Assembly (NCBI GenBank): GCA_036852015.1
Contig: JAANDG010000010.1
Coordinates: forward strand, 558,001 to 622,000
Reading direction: 5' to 3'
Source: Pelodera strongyloides
Taxonomy: Eukaryota > Nematoda > Chromadorea > Rhabditida > Rhabditidae
DNA: 64,000 nt
Made by a program: the position numbers and the translations under genes. The notes below the pieces were generated by a model. That model was not told where the DNA came from, did no database searches, and worked only from the letters and a program-made list of their open reading frames with translations. Below, piece by piece: positions 23,352 to 36,959 of this stretch; positions within the stretch are counted from its first letter, which is position 1; each line of letters begins with the position of its first letter.

Positions 23352-26300
23352 ATGAAGGAGCGGTCATGGTCATGGTCGATAATACAACTGTTGTTTCTCG
23401 TTCATGCGTTGGTTGCCGACGAGAGTAAAGTGGGAGACAGGAAAGGCGTTCCGGCAACATGGGAGAGAATTGAAGCGGACCTAAGACGAGAATGCGTAAA
23501 CAACTTTCCACTTTGCAAGGAGATACTTGGGTACAATGAAGTAAGTTTTAATTGTCCTTTCTCTAAGCATTGCAATTTAGTTAGCTTGCGAAGGCTCATG
23601 AAAAATACATATTCTCTACTTCTGAAAACGATATACCGACCACTTTTTAATCATTTTCTGGACAACTGCATTCTCACAAGTCGTATGATATGTATTTGAA
23701 TAATAATAAACCGCGCGGTAATAATTTACATGCAAGAAACCGTCCGTTATAAAGCTTTAATATTCTTTTTAAAAAAACGTGTATTTCATGGGCACGTTCG
23801 GGCTGCCCTTTCCAAAAGGGAAAGAGGCGGGTTGGACCTTTACCTTTCCGAAAGGTTCTTAGCTTTGGCGAAAAAAAAAACAAGAATAGGCGAAAGCCAA
23901 TAGGCGACAGTTTCACAGAGGACAGGGATTTCGTTGGGTAAACTTCGGTTTTTACTTGTCACCTAGATTTTCGCTACTGTTGAGCTTATGCCATTTGACT
24001 CTAATTCGGCTAATTTTCCTTGCAAACTTTGTAAAAAAAAAATCCAAATCCTAACTTTTTTTATATTTGTTTCCGACATTTTGTTTGTTTTAACTAGGCA
24101 CAGAATCGAATTCTGATTCGAATGATGCCTTTAAATCAAAAATCAGCCCGACAAGTAAAAACCGAAATTATTCCACGAAAGTTAAAAATCGTTCGGAAAC
24201 GGGATAAATTGCATATATGTCTGTTTGTGTATGCACATAGCTACACATGTGCATACAATATGTCTGTATGTGTATGCACATAGTTACACATGTGCATACA
24301 ATACACATACAAACATACATACATATATGCACAATGCACATACACGTACGAAATACTGACCTACGCTACGTATTGTGAATGTTTTATGCATCACATCGAT
24401 TTTTAGGCACCGGGCCAGATCCCTAAATTTTTCTCTAAACTTTGTGATGAAACACAAAACTATCCTCCGTTTACATGTCCATATTACATGGTGTGTTCTT
24501 AATCTTCGTTTTTTTGGTTAATGCCTAGCTTCAACTCTAAATAGCTAACAGCCAACTCGTTAGTCGTCTCCGGCGCGTATAGTCTAACTGTAAGTAAGTG
24601 AAAGAACAGCGTCCTAAAGTAGCTTTATGTTCTTCCTTTTCTCGTGTTAGTACGAGCACACTAAAAGTTTCAAAAGCGCTCAAAGGCATATTTACGCTAA
24701 TTGTAAGTCTTTGATGACCATCACCCATATTTCCGATATATAAATCATCTATATAAATGGACATTTTAGAGTATGCACGCTTCCCGAGATGAATTGATGT
24801 ATAATCAATATTGTAAAGCAGCAATTGAACGAAATGATAAGTATGCTAAAGCATGCAAGGTAGTTTTTTTACCGGAGCTCGGTCGATTTTGATTCGAAAC
24901 CTCATTCTTCTTTCAGTTGACGCTCCTTTAGTTTTAGTAATGGTTCATAACAATTTTCCGTTTTCAGTATGATTACGACAGAACTGCAACCTAGATACAT
25001 TGGTAAATACACCAGCTTTCGAAGCCTAGGGATCGGTAAACTACGGAAGTGACTTCTCGCGACGTACAATAGCTCATTATGCAGAGAATTGCATGGTCTT
25101 CGAACTCTCTAACGACGATTTCCTTCACACTGTCCCCTTGTAAGCCGAAGCCGGCTATTACCTGCACACATATAAACAAATTAGCACCACGTATCTTTCA
25201 GACTTACGTGCAGTTGATGGTCACGCAGGCAAGTCCTTGGATAAGCCAGCAGGTCCGGCGGTTTTGTTACTTTCTTGTTCCCATTTTAAAGTCGAACAAT
25301 CTTGTTGCTCGCGTCAGTTTCTGTGCATGGATGTTAGTCAGTAACGGTATTAAACCCGACATAAAAAATATATATCTCCATTCTGAGAAACACACATGAC
25401 ACCCTGTGTTTTGTAAGTCGTGAAGCTAGACCTTGGAACAATGTTTGTATTTGTTCAGCTCCTTGTACCGTGCACTCAAGCCGCCAATGGCAAAGCGTGT
25501 GATCAGGGAATGTCTGCTCTATGTACGACGAAGACCTATTTATGTGAAAGGGTTCACGAGATCTTTACAAAGGTTAGCACTGCAGATAGTGGTTGGATTG
25601 TTAAACGTGTTCTGCCTAACATACTGCGTTTATTGAAGTCGGCATGTCTCAGACAGAACGATCCTTGAGGAAAAATTGAGAAATAGGCTAAAATCGATAT
25701 TGTATTTTTACGTCCATAAACATAAAAAGGTTAGAAAAATACATTTACTGCAATTTATTGAAAATTTAACCAAGGGAAAGAAATCCCTCGGTTGTGTTTT
25801 GATTCTGATAACGACAATTGAGACAGCAGAGCAGACACTCCCTCTTCCTGGGTTTTTCTTTTCAACTCCCACACCCCATGTCTAAATCAAAAGCAACCGA
25901 AGGGATTTCTTTCCCTGTGATGTCAATGGAATATTTTTCAGGTATCTTTTTATATTTTATTGGATTGAAATTGAATGACTGCGATTTTAAATCATATTGT
26001 ACGTAGTTTGCAAGAAGTATTCTGGACAACTCAACTCCCATGTTCTATGTCAATGGAATCAGGGGATTGAAGAATGTTTTTCATAACAACGTGCCATACC
26101 GCTTTAATGCTCCTATCTGCACTTTATTTCAGGATGTGAACGTTGCATTGGCGGGCAGCTCGGAAATGTGTCAAAAGGATGGATATTCTGTCAAGTTTTA
26201 CTGTGATGCTATACAAAGTGTGAGTTCTTTGACTTTCAAGAATGCGTGTTTTTATCACGTACACATCCTCATTAATTACAGCAAAGTCAAGTTATGCATG

Positions 26301-29300
26301 CAACTTTTCATACGCGCTGCTTCCTATACAATCATACAATTTGCCTGATTGTTTGGAGGATACATGTTACGCTCTAGACTTCCAAAATGGTAGCTGCTCC
26401 GGACCTCATGCGGTGTGTAAGGGCGGGAGTGAAATGCAACCACAGGGTTTAAAGAACACACAAGTTTTCCTTGTATTGCTTGAACTCAGTAGCCATATAT
26501 AACGAGTTTTAGGCTGTGGCTGAAGCGCCCAACTGGATGGATCAGCAATGCGCGCCGTACAGATCAGCGTATCAACTTTGCAAAGGACAATGGCCACCCG
26601 CTTGTGAGGTAATGGTACAACGGCTATTCGTGTATAAAGGGAACCGGTAGACAGGGCACAACGTTATTTCCACAAAAATATTAATCTTATGTGTGGCTTT
26701 ATTACCATCACGACATATGTGTAAGTGAGAGAAGGATGTGCATAATTGTTAATTGAACTAATGAAATTGAAAACGATAAGTATAACGCTTGGCAATCATT
26801 GGCCGATTGGCGGCTCTCGTTATATGCAGTTAATAATGATCGGGCTTCGGGTTGTCATTATTTGTGTTTAATTAATAAAGCAAGTGCGTTGCAGTTTCAG
26901 ATTTATCGAACTGTTTGCAATAACGGAAAAGCAAAAGACTGTGGTGACCTTCGTACCCAAGAAGCCTTCTGCAAAGAACTCGAAACACTTCAAGGCACGC
27001 AGAGTGCTTATGATAAGCATTGCACGACTGAACCGGCCAACCAACGATATTGCAAGGGTGTTCTTGATGACTTGAACCAAGACTCGGTTAGTCTTCTCTT
27101 GGCAGGAACAAAGAATTCACTATGTATATTAAGGCCCTGTAGCCGCAAGCGAGCGAGACTTGCCTCTGGGTCCCAACTCCCAACAATTCAACAATATATC
27201 AAAGCAAAAGTCAAATCTCAATGCTAATCTTATCGGTCATCTGTTTACGTTTATATATTCGTATGTCTCTCGTCCTCGGATGTACATCTTTTGGGTTATT
27301 TAAAGCGAAATACCAGCCGGTTTTTGAAACGCATCTCAAATATCAGAATTCGTATGCAGTTATGCAGTTATGCATTGGGGTCTATTTTTTATTCAAATTT
27401 ATGCTCATTTGCATATGAAGCATAGAAAAACAGGGAGTGCTCGATGAGTTTCAAAAACCGGCCGGTATTTCGCTTTAATATACAAAATAGAAAATTCCTG
27501 TTTAACCGCATGAACAATCCCAATGTTGTACATATCGGACGGCGCATGTCTCATAAGCACTTTATTCTTGAAAAGGGAAAAATGATAAAGCAGAAGAATA
27601 ATTCCAAACAAGTTTAGGAGAAGTTCACCAGAATTTGCACGGAAAGCTGTAAGAAAGACGCTGATAAGCTTTGTGCTTATTGTCAGAAGGTATGATATTA
27701 AATCCATACCTCACGTGATAAGCATGCATATCATGTTCGGAGCTCTTTACTTGTTTCTTGAATATTTCTTTATTTCTTTATTTGTTCGGATATCTTATGT
27801 GAGTCCTGAGGAAATTGTACAATATAGAAAGCTAAAGTAAAATAACAAATGGTAAATAGGTATAAAGCCATGAGAACTAAATGTAAAGCATGTTATAGTT
27901 GATTGAGCAAGATCCGAGAAAATTGTGGGCCCAGTGTCATGATGCTGAGCTTCTCCGCTCCCCGTATTGCCAGGCGAGTTACTTCGCATGAATAATTGGT
28001 AAAGTATATTGGCATAAGAAACAGTATTTATTCATTTTCACTTTCATTTGTTCTCTATAATAGTTCACCGAAGTCCATCGTTGTAAGCGGGTGCCCAAGC
28101 TCGTCAAAATATACGTTTTGCACCAGACAATAAGCCCCAGAATCGTAATATTAACACTGCATGAATATAAGATTTAGGCTGCATGAATATAAGATTTAGG
28201 CTGCATGAATAGCATTCGTATTAAAGCTAAAGCTTTAAAGCTTAATACTAAATCCTAACTATTTTTCAGAGAATTATCGCGTACTGCACCTCGTATTCCA
28301 CCACAGAGGGTTGTCCACAAGTGCTGAGAGAAAATGGTAAGTAAATACGCCAACCAAAAAGAGCTAGCTGGCTACGCCAGTAGCCAGCTAGCTCCGATCT
28401 GTTGTGACTTGATACTAGAAGTAACCTTTCATAGAAAGTTAAGTCTCCGTAAAGGATCCAATAATACTTACCCCTACAATATTTTTTGTTGATATAGCAA
28501 AATTGGAGTATGGAGTACATGAATTTGTTGTATTCTAGTGCTGTGGGGTTTGGAATTTGGCAACACAAAAGACATTGCTGAAATCGTCGAAAAATTGGCA
28601 AAACTGTGTGAAAAAGAACCAAGTGAAGAGTGTAAGAAGGGAGTTGAGAATATACTCAATGGACCTCTTGGGGTAAGTTAACTGAGTGTATCTTTCCTCA
28701 TGCTCATACATACTCCTTAGCAATGAATGTAATCGAAACTACTGAAAAAAATTTTAGGGAAATTTCCCAGCCATCCACTCGGCACTGTGCGAAAAATATA
28801 AGACCGCATGCCAAAATATTATTGAGGTGAGTTGATGTATGTTTCTCCTGTTTACTATCAATACTTAATCCGCTTGTGATATTTACAACTATTGATCTCT
28901 TCTAACCATGTTACTATGTGTACGTTATAAAAGACGGCATGTATCTTTGAGGCAACCTTAGTTTTTAGGAGTTATAGAAGGTTTGAGTATATCTTAAAGG
29001 GAGAGGCCCACGAGAAAAAAGTTTTCCTTAATTTACTTGCACAGAATGTCCGGAATTTCAGAAAGGTTACCGTGCAAACCGCATTTCTTTACACCTAGAA
29101 CTCACAGAGTTATTCCCCGGCAAACAGTTCGGCTAGGTACCGTAGTCAGAAATTGGATATATGGAAATAAATGAACAAAAGTGTAATCTTATTATATAAA
29201 AGAGTAACTGTAGCCTAATTTGCATACCGATGTGCGTAACGAAAATGCAAATTTTCGTGCTCGGGTATAAAAAGAGTCTCGCAGCTCAGTATCGAAGTAT

Positions 29301-32300
29301 GCATATGCAATTGTTTCCTTTTATGTGAATTTCTCATGATACGTTTGAAGCTTTGTATATAAGTGTGTCCATGCTAAACCAATCATATTTCCATGTAAGT
29401 CGCCTCAGGCGGCGTGAGCCGACTGGTATTATAATAAGAGAACAAACTAATGTATAGGCAAGATATTGAAAGAAAGAGTGATCTGAAAGATCTAGAAAGA
29501 TTGAAAGTAAGAGGTCATGTACATATTACATGACGCCCCATTTCGACCATTAAGTAGACGAGGATTTTGCCTGGGCAGGGCCTCATCAGTACGATGACCT
29601 CAGGCTTGAGTAAAAGTTAATATGGAAAGTTGAAAGTGTTGTATGATAGACAATACATGATCAAAGTAGAAGTTTGGCAACAGCAAAGAAGTGAGAGAGA
29701 ATAAAATAAGGTTATATGGTATGATATATTATTATTATTATTATTTTATTATAATTTAAAAATGAAAAGGTAATGAAGAAACTAACCTTGAGTAGAAACC
29801 TCGGAATAGCTGAAAGGAAGAAAAAAAATGGGAAAACTGGATAAGAAACCTTAGAATATGTAGGTAAAAAAATGAAAAGGTAATGAAGAAACTAACCTTG
29901 AGTAGAAACCTCGTAATAGCTGAAAGGAAGAAAAAAATGGGAAAACTGGATAAGAAACCTTAGAATATGTAGGTACGCAGAGAATGTATGTTAGGAAATA
30001 TACGAATAATAGATATTGTAGTTGAATGGCAGCTGTGGTTTAGCGGTGTTTAGCAGTGTAGTGTATGACCTACGCGACGCTTAGTGATAGCGAAGGTGAT
30101 ATGTACTTTGTAGTCCATGGGAGATACACATGGTAAATTTCCAACTTATTAAGAAATTGTTACTATAGATTTGTTAAGATATAGAAACTAAGTTATTGAA
30201 TTGAACCAAGCAATTATGGCTTTATTGTTACTGTCATATTTGAGGCATATAAAAGGTTAAAATACGTTTTTACGGTTTGTATGCATCCATTAGCATTCTT
30301 TCTCTACATAATTATTGTTAAACGCATGAAGAACATTGCTACCTTTATAACAAAGCGTTTTCAATTATTTTAATACCCTAAAAGAGCAAAATTGATTCTA
30401 TCTACGGTATCTGGCCGAACTGTTTGCGGGAGAATAACTCTGTGAGTTCTAGGTGCAAAGAAATGCGGTTTTCACAGTAATATTTCTGCAATTCACGACA
30501 TTCTGTGCAAGTAAATTAAGAAAGACTTTTCTCGTGGACCTCTCCCTTTAAGCGATAGTAGGCCGACCGAACCCGGACAGTATATTATCACAGTGCAGAA
30601 CTAGGAAGGGCAGAATGAATGAAATGTTAGCAATAATGTTATTATAGTCAATGAAAGACAAACTGGACGATATCACCAAATCATGTGATGCATCCACATG
30701 GACCAATTTCACATCATGTCAGGTAAGCAATGCACGGATTCGTGCTTAAAGCGAAATACCTGCCAGATTTTGAAACGCATCGTGGACAACGGCATTCTTT
30801 CATTTTCTCGACTTCAGCTCAATTTTTTATTCAAATTCATGCTCATTTCACAATCTCCATGTGGATGCCGGTGTTCTCGATGTGTTCCAAAAACCCACCG
30901 GTATTTCGCTTTAAATTACTGAATGTTTAGTCTGGAAAGTGACCCCTCACTTGGTATAGCAAAGCTGTGGAATCCAACCCACAGTACCTCGATATGTTTT
31001 TATTCAAATGTTTGAAGGTCGTCTTGGATGAGTGCATCAGCAAGAAGTACAACTGCCCAATTCTGCAAGAAAAACAAAAGTCGACTGATGATTTCAACAA
31101 GTTTCCATCTGCTTCACCGTCGGAAAAGAAGGCCATGTTGGAGAAGTACTGCGCAGAAGATAAGATAAACACACCCGTTTGTCAGGCATTCTTGGACAAG
31201 GCAGCCCAATTAACACCCGCGGTAAGATTAGTACGTGCTTTTTGTGCCAACGTTGACCTATTTGCTTGGGCATCGCTATTTCGAATACGATTCTGCAATT
31301 GAACCAATATAAATCACATTCGCGGAAGTAAGCAAGATAAAACCATGTTCCGCTTCCTGGATAAACTAATGATTCTTTACAGCAACAAAATGCTGTTGTC
31401 CCTGCAATTTGTGCGGAGAAGAAAGTTGAATTATGCCGTGCACTGATTGATGTGAGTTTCTTCTAAATTAGATGTAGATGTGAATTGTCGTCTAGATGTA
31501 AACAATCTTGGGTGACCAGCATGATTTCCTGTATCCACACGCTTGTATATTTTAGCGTATTGCGAGAAAAGAGGACGACGCAATTGGAAGTTTGGCAAAG
31601 GATCAATGTGTGCCGTGGAAAAAGGAGGACCTATTTTGCACAGTAAGAATCCACTACAAGTTTAGCAACGTCTCTACAATTATGCGGTGCGACATAATTT
31701 CAAATAATCTTCGCGACAACTTCAAAACTTGTAGACCCTGCACGAGGCGTGTAGGAATATCACCAGTCCTGGATGCGATGCGCTTGGAAAAATCGAGTGC
31801 GGTGCTGCAGACCCGAAGCAATTGGTTTGGTTTTTCTCTGTCACGTATTCATGACGTAATCATAGTATTGACAGCGTATTTCTTGGATGAAGTAATTATT
31901 TTATCGATTAAACAGGTCAAACAATGTCACCTACAAGTACAAGTATGAAGTAGCTGTCACTTACAAATGACAAGTCGTCTTCAGACGCCTTATATATACT
32001 CGGTGCAAGCCCTGTCTAGACAAGCCGATCGATAATCGGTGCACAACGAATATCCTGCATAATAGACGGCGAGGAGTGAAATACCTTCTAGCTTTTCTAG
32101 ATTTTGTAGATAGGTACATACAAAGTGTGTTTCAGAAAGAATGCCTCGAGAGTCTCCACAAAGCGTGCGATAACTCTCCTCAAAAAGGCGATCCAAATTA
32201 CGAACAGTGCAAGGCGCTCTCCGAAACAATTGCCGATAATGAAGTTGGTGTTTTTGCTTATGAATTGAAATACGAGCTCTATGAATAGTTTAATTAGATG

Positions 32301-35300
32301 AAACGCAGTCATGAAACGCAGTCAAAGTCGCGCAGTCAGTGCTGTCCGCGGAGCGCAGTCAAAGCTTAGCGTTGTGGTCGACCGGCCGTTCACTGATAGT
32401 TTTGATTTAGAAAGCAGCCCAGACCATCGCGGAACTGTGCGGATCCCCCGAGTCGCGTGATAGGGCGCTGTGCAAAAGCATTCTGGACGTAAGTGAAAAT
32501 ATCAATTGAAGTGAAAATATCAAGTGAAAAGGGGCCTGGTGGTCCAGTGGCAGCGCGTTCGTCTCTAACGCAATCGACCCGAGTTCGATTCCGGCCCGTG
32601 ACACCTTTGAAACCACCACCAGGCGAGGGAATCATGGGCGATCCCTCCTGGCCCTAGCTCGAAGGCGTCGAGAAATGTGTCATCTGGAACTCGTCGCCTA
32701 CTGCTCAAGACCTCTGCGGAACATGTCACAAGCAAACCTTGAAATTGTACTTTGAACTCCCTTGAATAAAGGTGCACGCTCTTGAAGCGTAAACAAAAAA
32801 AACAAAAAAAAAATTAAGTTCCTTAATATCCTTGTGTGGTAGCTAAGTCCATTTCTCCGATCACCATAAACCCACAAATTAGTTTTGCTATTGTTATTGT
32901 TGGGTACGAAAACTCTACTTTGACTAAAACTTTCGTGCTGCCCCCAAAGAACCCGCAACGTCCATGACGAGATGACCATATGTTGCCGCCTTATCCAAGG
33001 CGGCAACATTTGGATCTTTTATGATCAAGAGTTACCAATCAATTATCTTTCTAGAATGCTGAAAAGAAGGGCGAACTGGAGGATATTTACAAGCAAATAT
33101 GCACCAAAGAGAATATGGAGTCGCAATTTTGCAAAGTAGGCGGTGATACAAAAAGGGTTTTCATATTTCTTGATAATATACCTGGATGCATGTCACTTCA
33201 ACTACACTGCGGACTGCAATAGTATCAGTAGAATACATTTACTTATGATAAACAAGTTACTGCATCCTTGCGCTTTCTTGTTATCTTGTTTGGCTTTTTT
33301 TTCTGGCAGAGAAACCAAAATGACGATTTTGTTCCGTAATCCAGATGATCCAAGACCGATGCCGTCATTCCAACTCTGAGAGCTGTGAAGAAGTGCGAGA
33401 AATTACAAACAACGTAAACTTCGACCCGGAAGCCTGCAAAACAAGTAGGTCAAGTACGAAGTAACCTCCTAAACAATTAAACATCAGCATTCAGTAGGCA
33501 CTTGGAACCTCGGTATCTTTGATTCCGCAGTCTATAAAATACATATTTGTACTACTACGGTCAATTTAGATTCAAAGAAATGTCGGGATGCGGTGGCCTG
33601 GCACTGCATCGAGTCTCCAGGCAGTGGCGGCAACAAGGACGGTAACGAGGGTAATAACAACACCAACAAAGGTGATGAGACTGGGAAGCCGGATGATTCT
33701 GATGACAACGACCAACCCGTCCCGACCAACAAGCCCGATAAGGGCAAACAGACTGTCGAACCCGAACCAACCAAAGGAGCAGAACCAACAGAAGCCGCAG
33801 ATCAGTCCGGCGAGCCAGCCGATGACGGACAAGACAACGAGGAGAACGACAATGCTGAGGATGGTGAAAATGAGGATAATGCCGAAAGATTCTTCTTCAG
33901 AAGATTTTTGCGAGACGCCTCTAATGGACAGAACAAAATTCGCAATAAGGAGAATTGCAAGAAGCTGTTCAGCAACATGCCCAAGGTATCTTTAGTTGCT
34001 TTATAGTACCGCAAGATTGTGAGTCCAAACGATTTGTCAATGTGTGGTATGCAAAAAAAATTATTTCTTAGGATGTCGCCGTTGATTACCACAAACTGTG
34101 CGTGGACCTCCGAAATGCGGATGAGATATGTGAAATCACTGGAGGTGTACGTAATTGTTCATTTCTGCTTGCCGCATTATTCAATGAGTTATTATTAAAG
34201 GGAGCAGTTGTGGACTTCCATTTGAGATTATAAGTCAATAAAATTTCTTCTGAACTAAGCTTTCGATGTCATTGTATTATTTTGTGAATTGAAAATATTA
34301 AAACTTCTAGAAACTGAATACCGATGGTACCTTGTATGACGCATTTCTAAAGCACTGTTCGGGAGCAATGGCTTTTGGAAGAGGCTGCAAGGTAAATGTC
34401 GATATTCAGCGACTATATTATTTTATACTGTATGAGCCTTGTTTATCCTTTCCGTTTCCTTTTTGCACAGTTTTGACACAGACAGCTTAGATCTCTCGCT
34501 CAAAAGGAATGATAAACTTTTTTTGCTTTCAGACATTGTACGATCTCTGCAAGAAATATCATACAGACGGTTCAGCAGGATGCGATAAACTAGTTAGCAA
34601 GTGAGTTCGAACTAGGAAACTTTGAAATATAAGGATATTCCTGTTCAAGAAGTATATTCCTGTTTATAAGGATATTCCTGTTTTTTTTTTACGCTTCCTC
34701 TGCACCTAGCAACTCAACAATATCTTTAAAAAATTCTTAGGTATGAGCTGGAGGATGCTCTCGCTAACGCCACCTACGCCGACGTGAACAAAACAGCCGA
34801 CGCTCTGAGCACTATCTGTGCACCAGGAAAGGATGCCGAAGCTTGCAAGGAATACCTTTCTAATAATAAGGTAACAGTGACTTGTTTTCTGGCAAAAGGC
34901 ATCTCCACCCTACGTGAAGCGGCGTTCGTTAGGCTTTGCAAAATGGGAATATTTTTTTTCCAGACAGCTGACAGCCTGATCATTGGAGGACTACAAGCTG
35001 TGTGCACTCGAAAGCAGACCCGCGATACCTGTCGCAACGTTATTGAGGTATGCACTTGAATTCTTAGCATCTCCGATCGTATATCATTCAAGTTCGAGTG
35101 ATTTCTGAGGCCTTATTTGAATCAGCAATGTATTGAAAAATATCTGTTAAGAATAATTTGTTAAGAATACATTATGGAATGTTTAGACTCTCCTCAAAGA
35201 AAAGTCCCCACTTCTCGACAAGCTTGGTTTGATGTGCATTGCGAGTCAAATGCCGAGCGTACTGTGTGAGGTAACATTTTTCTTATTCTTTACATGTTTT

Positions 35301-36903
35301 TGCAGTAAAGTTCTATTGTGCAGCATCGTTCGCTAAAGTGGCTTACTGTATGCTATGTTGTGTGTTTCTTCCTTTATGCTTTGTAAATTTTCTAATTTAA
35401 TGTTATATGCAGGAGCTAGCGAGGTTGTGCAAAAACTACAAAGACCTCCCTGTGTGCGTAGACTTGCTCGCAGAACAGAAAAAGAAGGAAGACCTGGAGA
35501 AGATCAGCAGCGACCCGGCACAGGCTACCGAAATGCTTAAAAAGTACTGTACGGGGCCCAATCGCGACCCAAAAATGTGTGCGCTTGTCAAAGGTCGCGT
35601 ACTTGGAAATCCAGTAAGCTTACTGTCAATTTTCGATGTGGTTGTGGATTTGATATTTAAGATGGTTTATGTTTTTTGCTTAAGCTTTTTTCATCATCCT
35701 TTAATTTTTCTGCTAGTTTTTCATCCGTTTGGGATTGCACATATTGCTATGTTTTTTAGTTAACACACATTTAGGATGTTGTCGCCTCCGAACTGGACAA
35801 AATTTGTGAACTCGATGCACAGCTTTGTCAACTATTTACCGAAGTATGTCACTTGAAATTTAAGTTTATAGAAACACAGACACGAATTGGTATATCAGGC
35901 ATATTACTTTACTGCACACTTAGAAAACGACCTATTAATTTCAGGAAGCAATAAAAGCTAACCAGTCAATGATCCCCATCTTGTTCAAGAAATATTGCGT
36001 CAAAGATCCACATCCTCAAATTTGCAAGGTACGTAATCTGATCTTTTTCATGAAAACCACGATAACTCACAATGAGCTGTCAAAATATGTATTAGTCTTT
36101 AGGTGATCGAGGAGTTTTGTGCCACATCTTTGTCTAAGGAATGTAAAGAAACTCGCAATCGAGTATGTGTCGCCATTGAGACGGTTAGTGAATCGAGTGT
36201 GCATAAAAATTTTTTAAAAGGGTGTAAAATATTACCCATATCAAATCATATAAAGTCAAACATGATCCCAATATCAAATCACGCGCACAAGTACGCGTGT
36301 AGATATGCTCATTTGTCTCTTTCCTAACTCCACTATTAATTATCTTTTCCATGTCAGATTGACAAGTGCATCAAGGCGGTCAATAAGGAATGCTCCTTCG
36401 ATTATTCAACTAGGACAACAGCACAAATTGAAACGTGCAACGATCTCACCAATCAGGCTACTGATTCAAAGGTACGTATGATTCACTGGAATAAAACAAC
36501 ATAATGTACTCTAAGGGTTGGAGTCACTAATGTTATTAGTCTGAATTGCTATCTAAGCAAGTTGTTTCAGCCAAAAATCACCAAACTACAAGTGGTCTGT
36601 GAGGGTAACGCCACGGCATGTTCCGGTTTTGTGCGGGTACGTTTGAATAAGTCACCAACCCCAAATTATGTTATTGAACTTCGAACTTTCTCGTGACTTG
36701 GACTTTTCTGATTACAGCCAACGTTGAATTTTAGGGTTCACTGGACAGCAACACTGGTTACTCCGTTTTCGAAACGTGGTGTCCAAAGCAGGATTATGGG
36801 CTGTTGAAATGCAAGGTATGCATCGTTTCGGCAAGCAAAGTGCCTATTTCTGGAAATGTTTTGCAAAATGTTGCAGATGTAGTTAAGAAGAAGCACATGT
36901 ATA

Positions 36904-36959
<56 letters not shown>

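Noticed and set aside
32531..32604. A tRNA gene
   Set aside because: The A- and B-box-like blocks are there, but the acceptor arms do not pair and the anticodon loop lacks T at its second position. With the body and A-rich tail it reads as a SINE head.
33532..33832. Minus-strand frames opposite the acidic insert
   Set aside because: They are the complement of gene C exon 23, kept open by its biased composition.
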